Source of the DNA: Methanogenium organophilum
GTDB lineage: Archaea; Halobacteriota; Methanomicrobia; Methanomicrobiales; Methanomicrobiaceae
DNA length: 64,000 nt
NCBI RefSeq assembly: GCF_026684035.1
Contig: NZ_CP113361.1
Coordinates: 2,504,715 to 2,568,714 of the forward strand
Direction: 5' to 3'
Shown: positions 56,930 to 64,000 of the stretch, piece after piece
How positions within the stretch are numbered: position 1 is the stretch's first letter
Layout of the letters: the number at the start of each line of letters is the position of its first letter
The notes under the pieces: generated by a model
What the model saw: only the letters and a program-made list of their open reading frames with translations
What the model was told of the DNA's origin: nothing
Databases searched by the model: none
Made by a program: the position numbers and the translations under genes

Positions 56930-57778
56930 CTACCGGATAACATATTTCATGAGTCTTTTGGACACAATTCTTGAAATTACAATTAACAGTAAAACAATAA
57001 TTATTAAAATGATCCCCGATGCATATGCCCTCCCCTGAACTTCAGGATATGGTGAACTAATTTGAAAAAATATTGCCAATGGCAAAGTAGCAACAGGATC
57101 AAATAGCGAATTGGGGATATTGTCTGTATATCCAGCGGTAAATAACACAGCAGCGGCATCACCAATGCCCCTTCCAAATGCAAGTATTATCGCACCGACA
57201 ATCCCTGGCATTGCCTGACGTGTGATTACATTTTTTAATGTTTCAAATTCGGTTGCTCCAAGGCTATATGATGCTTCTTTTAAATCCCTATTTACTGTTT
57301 GCATAATCTCATCCATTGCCCGAACAAGAATTGGGATGATAAATATTGCAACCGTCACAATTCCCCAGATTAATGCAGCTCTTTGGTGAAATGAAACCAG
57401 AAACAGGAATACAAATGCCCCATAAATTAGAGACGGGATTCCACAGGAGACATCAAGGGACAATCTAACAAATTCAGTGAATTTCGATTTTTTGTTACTT
57501 TGGTTCAGATACCATGATATTGGAATACTAACGATGGTGGCCAGAATTATTGCTCCACCCGCTAAATATAGAGAACCAACAATTGCATTGAGAATACCCC
57601 CGCCTTTTCCAAGATAATATCCACCATCCGGTACTTTAGTGATCATATCAAAATTCAGGAAATCAATTCCTTTGAGTATCACCATCGAAAAAACCAAAAG
57701 CAGGGACCCAAGTACTATGGCAATAGAGAGATACATAATAATTTTTACTATCTTTTCTTCCATTATCCGGACATTCAT
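56930..57778 (-). CDS. pstA: Phosphate ABC transporter permease
   Basis: 282 residues, about six transmembrane helices. EASYSLGATEFETLKNVI (about 170-190) is the EAA loop contacting PstB. Typical PstA elements GIPSLIYGAFVFLF and GRGIGDAAAVLFTAG. Overlaps pstC by 4 nt. Confidence 0.94.
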   Translation of the reverse strand: MNVRIMEEKIVKIIMYLSIAIVLGSLLLVFSMVILKGIDFLNFDMITKVPDGGYYLGKGGGILNAIVGSLYLAGGAIILATIVSIPISWYLNQSNKKSKFTEFVRLSLDVSCGIPSLIYGAFVFLFLVSFHQRAALIWGIVTVAIFIIPILVRAMDEIMQTVNRDLKEASYSLGATEFETLKNVITRQAMPGIVGAIILAFGRGIGDAAAVLFTAGYTDNIPNSLFDPVATLPLAIFFQISSPYPEVQGRAYASGIILIIIVLLLIVISRIVSKRLMKYVIR

Positions 57779-58686
57779 GATCCCAACCTCGCCTTTATTC
57801 GGATAAGCATGTACTTTGAAAGAACAGTAAAGGCAATGACAACAATTAGGAGAATAAATGCTGCAAACATCAACGCAGAATCGTACATGGGAATTGACAT
57901 CATTTCTCCATAATTGTTCGCAATGAGTGCCGGTATTGGGTATGCTGGATCAAAAACTGATTGCGGTATGATAGGCACGTTTCCAACAACCATTAAAACG
58001 GCCATTGTTTCCCCGAATGCACGACTAAATCCAAGAATTAATGCTGCGATGAGACCCGGATATCCTGCTGTTATAACAACATGTTTTACCATCTCCCAGT
58101 TTGTCGCTCCACAGGACAGGGAAGCCTCCCTCATATCAAATGGAACAGCCTGAAATACTTCAAATGATACGGATATCAAAATTGGAAATACCATAATTGC
58201 AAGTACAATGCCCCCTGAAAGAACAGTATATCCACTGCTGGTAATATTGAAAAATGGGGCAATTGAATCACGAATCAGGGGTACAATAAGAATTATCCCA
58301 AATAACCCATAAACAACAGACGGTATGCCGGCAAGTAAATCAATGAAAGGTTGAATGGTAATCTGAACTCTCTTTGGTGCATATTCTGAGAGGTATAAAG
58401 CACAAAATAGAGAAATCGGGATACAAATGATCATTGAAAGAATTGTGACCCACAGGGTGCCCATAATAAATGGTAAAAATCCAAAATCTCCTGACATTGG
58501 CTTCCATATAGAAGAAAATAATAGATCGGTAATGGGATACATTGAAAGGATCGGGATTGATTTAACCAGAAGAACAACAGCAATTGCAATAAAAATTAAT
58601 GCAGACAAAAATGTGGGGACAAACAACCCTTTTCGAACTAGTGAATTGATATTTTGTCGGGAAAAAAAAATATTTTTAAATTCCAC
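57775..58686 (-). CDS. pstC: Phosphate ABC transporter permease
   Basis: 303 residues, about six transmembrane helices. LLAGIPSVVYGLFGIILIVPLI, EASLSCGATNWEMVKHVV (EAA loop) and GFSRAFGETMAVLMVVGNVP are PstC hallmarks. Overlaps the end of pstS by 11 nt. Confidence 0.94.
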   Translation of the reverse strand: MEFKNIFFSRQNINSLVRKGLFVPTFLSALIFIAIAVVLLVKSIPILSMYPITDLLFSSIWKPMSGDFGFLPFIMGTLWVTILSMIICIPISLFCALYLSEYAPKRVQITIQPFIDLLAGIPSVVYGLFGIILIVPLIRDSIAPFFNITSSGYTVLSGGIVLAIMVFPILISVSFEVFQAVPFDMREASLSCGATNWEMVKHVVITAGYPGLIAALILGFSRAFGETMAVLMVVGNVPIIPQSVFDPAYPIPALIANNYGEMMSIPMYDSALMFAAFILLIVVIAFTVLSKYMLIRIKARLGS

Positions 58687-59650
58687 TTTCCATCACCGTA
58701 TTCAATTCACTCGTTAATACTTCTTCAGGAAGGGGAATATAGCCGTTCTCAGTAACATATTGCTGACCTTCTGTCAGAATCCATTCAACAAAATCTTTGG
58801 TTGGTCCGGTAAATTCATTTTTAGTTACAAGATTTAAATCACGGGACGGAGGTGAAGGATAAATGCCCTTTGCAATAGCTTCCATAATTTCTGCACGCGT
58901 TGAATAGAAAGATTCATTGGAGTCAATCTTTCCATTTTCATTTAAATCGAGTGGGAGTATTAACAATCCTTCAATGGGCAATTCAGTTGTCGGATCATAT
59001 GCATAATTAATATTGTTGAATCCTATTCCAAAGGTATCTGCCCGAACTGCTTCCGCAAGTCCTGGATCACCAGATACAGCGATACCCCCTATATTTTCCT
59101 GATGATAATCACCAATGTATTTTGCCCAGATGGAGGCAGCACCGCATGCATCTGCCCGTGAATATTGATTGATTCTGACATCGACTCCTTCCATGCCATC
59201 GAGTTGACCCCAATTTGTCACACTGTTGTTGACAAATATTTTCTCCAGATCAGATTTTGTAGCACCACGTGATAGGATCTTTTCTGCAGCAGGGTTATTA
59301 CTGTTAATCGTTCCAACAACTGCATCCTTTGTGACAGCAACCCAGCATGCACCCTGACTTTGTTCTTCGGGATATATTTCTCTGGAAACCATCCCTATAT
59401 CAACCATGCCCGACAATGCATCCGTCATTCCTTTTCCAGCTCCGCCTCCGGAGATCTCAAATTGTATTTCTGGATGAATTTTCTGATATTCTTCTGACCA
59501 TGTTATCATCATTGGATAAAGGGCAAAAGCGCCAGATATGAATATCTTGCTCTCAGCACTGTCTCCATCAGCGGAAGCATTTGTGCAACCACATGTGCTG
59601 ACTACTGCTATTAGAACCAGTATTATCACTGTTGCGGATACCAATTTCAT
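58676..59650 (-). CDS. pstS: Phosphate-binding lipoprotein of the Pst transporter
   Basis: 324 residues from ATG 59650. Hydrophobic signal (about 4-16) with TCGC lipobox-like Cys. Phosphate-binding strands FISGAFALYPMMITWSEEYQ, SGGGAGKGMTDALSGMVDIG and SRADACGAASIWAKY are PstS features. A longer frame to 59722 is not a normal signal sequence and crosses the promoter, so it is rejected. First gene of pstSCAB. Confidence 0.94.
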   Translation of the reverse strand: MKLVSATVIILVLIAVVSTCGCTNASADGDSAESKIFISGAFALYPMMITWSEEYQKIHPEIQFEISGGGAGKGMTDALSGMVDIGMVSREIYPEEQSQGACWVAVTKDAVVGTINSNNPAAEKILSRGATKSDLEKIFVNNSVTNWGQLDGMEGVDVRINQYSRADACGAASIWAKYIGDYHQENIGGIAVSGDPGLAEAVRADTFGIGFNNINYAYDPTTELPIEGLLILPLDLNENGKIDSNESFYSTRAEIMEAIAKGIYPSPPSRDLNLVTKNEFTGPTKDFVEWILTEGQQYVTENGYIPLPEEVLTSELNTVMESGI

Positions 59651-59668
59651 GATGGCCCTTATACCACC

Positions 59669-59684
59669 ATATATCATATATATG
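59669..59684 (-). promoter_or_regulatory. TATA-like box of pstS
   Basis: AT-only stretch CATATATCATATATATG lies about 20-35 bp before the pstS ATG on the minus strand. This spacing implies a very short or absent leader. No Shine-Dalgarno is evident. Confidence 0.45.
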
Positions 59685-59697
59685 TATTGGTAGATTG

Positions 59698-59712
59698 TTG
59701 GTATCATACCAA
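59698..59712. promoter_or_regulatory. Palindrome TTGGTATCATACCAA upstream of pstS
   Basis: Perfect 6-bp inverted repeat (TTGGTA-tca-TACCAA) about 15-30 bp upstream of the TATA-like box. Half-site copies occur at 59687-59692 (TTGGTA) and, less exactly, 59722-59727 (TTGGTT). This is an activator-type operator position. A phosphate-responsive regulator would be the natural ligand (inference). Confidence 0.5.
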
Positions 59713-60137
59713 AATATATCATTGGTTACAAAATACCTATAAATACATTATGACATAAATTTCGGGAACAATTTTGATTATTACCATTTTGTTAGAAAAA
59801 TCCATTCACGTGGACTGATTAGACATGCATAGTTCATTTTCTAATTTTGGCAAAAATATAGATGCAAATTCTCTCTTTGCGTAATCACAAAATTAACCGA
59901 TATTTCTAACCTGAGATACAATCAGATGATTTGATACCATTCATACCATTTAACAGTTTTATGAAAAATAATTAAATTAACCACGAAAAAATCCGGATAA
60001 TCTGTGTATATATAAAGGGTTAAAGGAGAGCCAACATAGCATGTACAATATATTTTGCATACGCACCATGGTGCAAAATTTTACCTCTGCAGTTATTTAT
60101 TGCGATTTTTGTATACCTAATTTTTGGATGAAATAAT
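59713..60137. other. Intergenic region upstream of pstS
   Basis: No gene recognised. Contains half-site-like ATACCATTCATACCATTT repeats near 59935-59952 and a TATA-like sequence near 60008-60015. It ends 10 bp before the stop of the AbrB-type gene. Confidence 0.4.
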
Positions 60138-60407
60138 TTATTCAGTTTCTGGCACATTTATTTCATTATTTTGTTTAATTTTTGTAAGATACACCGTTCC
60201 ATCCTTCAAGGCAACCCATCGAAGTGAATCGCCGGGCCCTATTTCCAATAACTTATATATTTTTGATGGAACGGTTGTTCTCCTTCGATAAGATCTAACA
60301 GTTATTGCAGTTTCTTCTACGCATATGATATCATTAGAATTTATTAATGACAAATCAACACCACACCTTTCACCTGTTGGCATAATACCTAATAAAGATA
60401 GTAACAT
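60138..60407 (-). CDS. AbrB-type (SpoVT-fold) DNA-binding protein
   Basis: 89 residues. TAITVRSYRRRTTVPSKIYKLLEIGPGDSLRW (about 37-70) is the swapped-hairpin AbrB fold (strand, TVP turn, LGxxxGD-like end). The short, varied N-terminal segment has a Cys pair (ERCGV). AbrB domains occur on archaeal PhoU-type regulators, and this small protein precedes pstS on the same strand by about 490 bp, so it may regulate phosphate uptake (inference). Start not certain. Confidence 0.75.
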   Translation of the reverse strand: MLLSLLGIMPTGERCGVDLSLINSNDIICVEETAITVRSYRRRTTVPSKIYKLLEIGPGDSLRWVALKDGTVYLTKIKQNNEINVPETE

Positions 60408-60949
60408 ACCGTTCTCACATTTTATTTTAATATGAGAGAGATCATTATGAATATTTTAAAGATATATGTAACTATTCCCCCCATAACCATTTTTAGCGAC
60501 AGTAAACTATTTTGATCAAAAAATATTTCTACACATTAATTTCCAATGAATGTGCATCATAATCGGGAACAGATATCCCATCTGTTTTGACGGATCCATA
60601 AATCACAATGGGTATTATCTTTCATCTGTATCTCACCGTTCTGAAAAAATTGAGACGAACGCTGAACGTGAATTTCGGATTGAGGATTTAAAGGCACAAT
60701 TAAAACAAATAGTCATAACAGCACTCATCTCCCCCTCAAACGTTCTCACCAAACCAAAACCCAAGAGTCCAAAATAAACATAAAAGGGAAAACCTTTGCA
60801 ATGAGAGAAAATCCCGATGAGATCATTTCACAGACCGTCTCAACACATGAATGCGGTCATTCACTCCATACATACCAAAGTACCAAAAAAATCTTGAGAA
60901 GGCAGGTCATTATAATAGCAAAAAATGGTAGAATCGAAGTTCCCTTCTA
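60408..60949. other. Intergenic region with two short frames
   Basis: Contains plus-strand frames at 60550-60777 (75 codons, no recognisable features) and about 60801-60953 (50 codons, convergent into the end of pit). Neither has homology I recognise. Otherwise AT-rich spacer holding the promoter of the AbrB-type gene. Confidence 0.35.
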
Positions 60950-62131
60950 TTAAAGGAAAGTTGCGGCATAAAGGACATACACCACCCAGGAAACAACTGC
61001 AGTTGCCGGGATAGTGATAATCCATGCCACCACGATTTCACGAACAATGCCCCATCTCACCGCAGACGAATAACCACGTGTTGCACCTGCCCCCATGATT
61101 GCACCACTCATCGCATGCGTCGTTGAAACGGGCACACCCAGGGATGTCATCAGGGAAAGAACGGCACCGCCTGCCATGGAAGCGGAAAAACCCTGATATG
61201 GCCGAATTTTTGTTATTTTATTGGCCATTTTATCAACTACTCTCCACCCACCAAGAAGAGTACCCATTGAAATTGCACCACATGATGCCAGAATTACCCA
61301 GAGAGGTACAGAAAACTCAGTGAGAATTCCTCCGGCAACAAGCATAGCAGTAATAATACCCATAGCATTCTGAGCATCATTTGCACCATGCCCAATCGCC
61401 TGGAATGAACCGGCGGCAATCGTGAGGGGCCTGAACATATTGTTGAGACGGGAGGGATTCTCCTTCCTGCCCAAATGCATAATAATGACACCCAACAGGA
61501 AGGAAGAAATCAGACCAAGCATCGGCGATATTACAATAAATATTACAACCGCAAGAATGCCTGAAACCTTTAAATAGCCACCAATGATGAGTGCCGGAAT
61601 AATGATTGTGACGCCCACCAGAAAGGCCAAAGGTGCTTTGCCCTTCCAGTCACCCTTGCGCAGAACTGCTATTGCAATATAAAGGAACATACTAAAGAGT
61701 CCACCGGCAACCATTGCGAAAACAACAGTTTTCACGAGATCCCAGTCCGGCCAGAGTATCGCACCAACACCGGCACCCGCAATACCCGCTCCAAGAAGAC
61801 CTCCTATAAGTGCATGTGAACTTGATACGGGAATTCCCAGCATTGATGTGGTAAATACCCAGATAACAGCACCAAACATAGCTGCAAGAAGAATATGAGT
61901 CGTCAGAAATCCGGAGTCAACAATTCCTTTACCAATAGTTGCCGCAATTGCTGTTGTAAAGATGAGAGGTCCCAGAAGATTGAAGAACGTGGCCAGTGCC
62001 ACTGCTTTAACCGGGGACAAGGACTTTGTTGCAATGATCGTTGCAATTGAATTTGCTGCATCATTCAGCCCATTTGCAAAATTAAATGCCAGCGCCAGAA
62101 AAATTCCCAGTCCTATTATCAGAGTATCCAT
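60950..62131 (-). CDS. pit: Inorganic phosphate transporter, PiT family
   Basis: 393 residues, about ten transmembrane helices. Inverted duplicated PiT motifs: FANGLNDAANSIATIIATKSL (about 17-37) and the second repeat GHGANDAQNAMGIITAMLV, with GIPVSSSHALIGGLLGAG and VPVSTTHAMSGAIMGAG. These are the two halves of a cation-coupled low-affinity phosphate carrier. Follows the DUF47 gene by 9 nt, the usual PhoU-like partner of Pit. Confidence 0.95.
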   Translation of the reverse strand: MDTLIIGLGIFLALAFNFANGLNDAANSIATIIATKSLSPVKAVALATFFNLLGPLIFTTAIAATIGKGIVDSGFLTTHILLAAMFGAVIWVFTTSMLGIPVSSSHALIGGLLGAGIAGAGVGAILWPDWDLVKTVVFAMVAGGLFSMFLYIAIAVLRKGDWKGKAPLAFLVGVTIIIPALIIGGYLKVSGILAVVIFIVISPMLGLISSFLLGVIIMHLGRKENPSRLNNMFRPLTIAAGSFQAIGHGANDAQNAMGIITAMLVAGGILTEFSVPLWVILASCGAISMGTLLGGWRVVDKMANKITKIRPYQGFSASMAGGAVLSLMTSLGVPVSTTHAMSGAIMGAGATRGYSSAVRWGIVREIVVAWIITIPATAVVSWVVYVLYAATFL

Positions 62132-62140
62132 AATTTATCT

Positions 62141-62770
62141 TCAGGAATGGCGAATAGCAATATCACTCAGGACATTTGCAGCATTTTCACATCGGTCAGT
62201 TGCACTTTCCAGCTTTTCATAAATATCTTTGTACTTTATCAGACTAATAGCGTCAGGACACCGGAATATTTCCTGAATTGCCTCACCCAGAAGATCATCA
62301 CCCAGATTTTCAAGGCGGTTGATTTCAATGCATCGTTCCTCAATTCCATTTGGATGTTTCAAATCCCGTATTCCTTTGACCGCGTGTAGAAGCTCTTCAG
62401 CCGAAACCAAAATCAGTTTCGATAATTCAACCATAAATCGGTCAGTCTCAGGGATGCCATAGAGGTACATCATGCGCGTTGCTCCATCGATATAGTCCAG
62501 AATGTCATCCAGGGATGAAGCAAGGCGTGATATTTCATCCGGCTCAATTGGTGTGATAAATGTTGTATTAAGCAGCTGGTAGATCTTGTGAGTTATTTCA
62601 TCCCCTTTATGCTCAATAGCCTTCATTTTATGACATTTGTTCTTCAGGTCCTCAAAATTTTCAACCGTATAAACGAGAAATTCAGCTCCATCTCTTACAT
62701 TTTCAGCTGATTCCTCTAAAAGGTCAAAAAATTGTTTGTCCTGTGGAATAATCCAGTCTTTCATCCCCAT
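62141..62770 (-). CDS. DUF47 / PhoU-like regulatory protein
   Basis: 209 residues, all-helical. KAIEHKGDEITHKIYQLLNTTFITPIEPDEISRLASSLDDILDYIDG (about 48-94) has the E..GDxxxH and D..DD metal-binding helices of PhoU/DUF47 proteins. Encoded just before pit, and thought to control Pit in response to phosphate. Cytoplasmic. Confidence 0.93.
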   Translation of the reverse strand: MGMKDWIIPQDKQFFDLLEESAENVRDGAEFLVYTVENFEDLKNKCHKMKAIEHKGDEITHKIYQLLNTTFITPIEPDEISRLASSLDDILDYIDGATRMMYLYGIPETDRFMVELSKLILVSAEELLHAVKGIRDLKHPNGIEERCIEINRLENLGDDLLGEAIQEIFRCPDAISLIKYKDIYEKLESATDRCENAANVLSDIAIRHS

Positions 62771-63871
62771 GCAGATACCTGCAAATTAATTCACCGGAAC
62801 CCGTAAAAGTCTTTGGAAAGAGGCGAGAAAACGATTGGATGAATCGTTGATATTACCATATTATTAAGGAATAAACAAAAATACGGGCTGCCATTCATCA
62901 TTTTATCTGAAATTTTTTGTTTTGGAAATCAATATGTCCAGAACAGTCAATTGACGTTGAAATAACCAAGTTAAGTCAATTCTTTTCAATTGAAAAAACC
63001 GGTTATAACCTCAGTATGAAAGTGAAAACTCAGAATATTTTCCATACTACATTTTGGAGGAAAAATCTGAAAAATGTCCTGGCATCCCGTGGAGAGCAGA
63101 ATCAGAAGAAAACATGCAGAATTGTGCAGACAGGCAGTATAAATGAGAGAAACGGGACCCGGACCTTCTTCGAGTGTTTGTACACCTTATTCACCCTGCT
63201 ATGAACCCATTTTAGATGAATCGGGTGACAAAATGGACGTATTTTCCGCCCAATTTTTTTCAATAAAATATACGGACATAATGGCATTTATTTGCCAAAA
63301 ATACAGATTATTGCGGACTATTAAGCGGTTGCTATTGACAGATTATTTGAGAAGACGTATTGATTGTCTCCCGTTGAGATTGGCCCACACAAGGCTTCTG
63401 TGTGGATCTGTTTTCCAAAGGGGTAGCCCATTTCAGGGCATATTTAAGCTTTCCTTAACAAAACATCAGATTTTCGCCAAATAAACCGAATTTTTTCATC
63501 ACACCCTGCTGAAGCTAAAAATAATCTGTCCAGTGACTATCGCCCTGAAAAGGAAACTATATCCCGGTGATTTGAGAAACAGAAGATTTGAACAGCCAAT
63601 ACAGCAGCAGAAATGAAATCGCCATTTTGCCGGGGCATGCGAATTTACACCGACCACATATCATTTTTTCCCAATCTCATGGGATTTTCACAAGACCAGT
63701 TCTGTATATTCGGTAAAAAAGGTGATCTGTGTTTTTCCGAATCATTCCATGCACTGAATCATAATTTGAGAATAGAAATATCTGATGGAATGAAAAACCA
63801 TAGCATCAGTCAGACATCACCTTCAAAAAATTCAAAATGACAACAATACGCAAGGCGTACCTAAATTCAGA
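62771..63871. other. 1.1-kb gene-poor region before tRNA-Ala
   Basis: No gene recognised. A plus-strand frame at 63143-63484 has no family resemblance. Contains the hairpin at 63385-63405. The end is AT-rich. Confidence 0.45.
63385..63405. other. Perfect 7-bp stem hairpin
   Basis: CCACACA and TGTGTGG face each other around a 7-nt loop (AGGCTTC). No following T tract, so not a typical terminator. May be part of an unannotated small RNA or just chance. Confidence 0.3.
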
Positions 63872-63943
63872 TGGACCGAGCGGGAATTGAACCCGCGGCC
63901 TCTACCATGCCAAGGTAGCGATCTTCCCCTGATCTATCGGCCC
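63872..63943 (-). tRNA. tRNA-Ala(GGC)
   Basis: On the minus strand: acceptor GGGCCGA with TCGGTCC (one G-U), D arm GATC-AGGGGAA-GATC, anticodon stem CTACC/GGTAG with loop TTGGCAT (anticodon GGC), T arm GCGGG-TTCAATT-CCCGC, discriminator A. No intron or encoded CCA. Sequence pattern (CTTGGCATG, AGGCC variable region) matches other archaeal tRNA-Ala. Confidence 0.94.
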
Positions 63944-64000
63944 ACTGTGCATATTAACTTCGTATTCATAGGATAAAATGATTATTTATTCTTCCTTGTC

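Noticed and set aside
60550-60777. 75-codon plus-strand frame between the AbrB-type gene and pit
   Set aside because: No recognisable family and no good ribosome binding site; not enough to call a gene.
63143-63484. 113-codon plus-strand frame near the right end
   Set aside because: No domain, signal or ribosome binding site, and no neighbour link; composition looks like non-coding.
1-64000. CRISPR array, rRNA operon or intact insertion sequence
   Set aside because: No regularly spaced repeats, rRNA-like segments or complete transposase with terminal repeats were seen.

Overview
The window looks like chromosome of a methanogenic archaeon, most likely Methanomicrobiales or a relative. This is inferred from the archaeal-type UMP kinase, the CX2CX2CX5C iron-sulfur flavoprotein, archaeal-form tRNA-Pro(TGG) and tRNA-Ala(GGC), TATA-box promoters at leaderless spacing, PAS proteins with a stripped-down histidine-kinase core, and secreted beta-helix/PKD surface proteins. 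No rRNA gene, CRISPR array or intact insertion sequence was seen.

Layout. 1-2.7 kb: dTDP-L-rhamnose operon rmlCBDA on the minus strand, rmlA cut by the window edge. 3.3-9.6 kb: two tandem paralogous secreted beta-helix proteins, one with long Pro-Thr linkers, a duplicated domain and two PKD domains. 9.8-18.0 kb: mostly household genes (DUF1616-type membrane protein, PAS sensor, Fe-alcohol dehydrogenase, lipoprotein, iron-sulfur flavoprotein, radical SAM enzyme, UMP kinase, tRNA-Pro, endonuclease III). 18.1-31.2 kb: an AT-rich plus-strand polysaccharide locus (GT-C-like membrane protein, flippase, AsnB-like enzyme, three GT4 glycosyltransferases, UDP-sugar dehydrogenase, galU, epimerase). 31.6-47.2 kb: an oppositely oriented locus (hexapeptide acyltransferase, ATP-grasp, deacetylase, wecB, ArnC/ArnE/ArnF-like module, WecD-like acyltransferase, split transketolase, then LuxC, LuxE, acyl ligase, acyl carrier protein, AcpS and WecE-type transaminase). 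48.1-55.9 kb: deacetylase-like, FemAB-like and two alkaline-phosphatase-superfamily proteins, ATP sulfurylase (cysDN) and two small ribbon-helix-helix proteins. 56.2-62.8 kb: phosphate uptake (pstSCAB, an AbrB-type regulator, DUF47 plus Pit). A tRNA-Ala closes the window.

How the genes may work together. RmlA and RmlB make dTDP-4-keto-6-deoxyglucose, the precursor of rhamnose (RmlC/D) and also the expected substrate of the WecE-type transaminase. The WecD-like enzyme could then acylate the amino sugar. Embedded with these is a tightly coupled AcpS-ACP-ligase-LuxE-LuxC operon followed by a split transketolase. This is surprising because archaea do not normally make fatty acids on ACP. It suggests that an ACP- or enzyme-bound acyl group is made, reduced to an aldehyde and perhaps extended by a two-carbon unit to decorate a surface sugar. 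The ArnC-like transferase and two ArnE/ArnF-like small transporters could load this sugar on a polyprenyl phosphate and flip it. The LuxC/LuxE/ACP/transketolase block is the best candidate for an undescribed system. The sulfate-activation block, with a C-terminal LGY-type tail shared by CysD and two small regulators, is the second.
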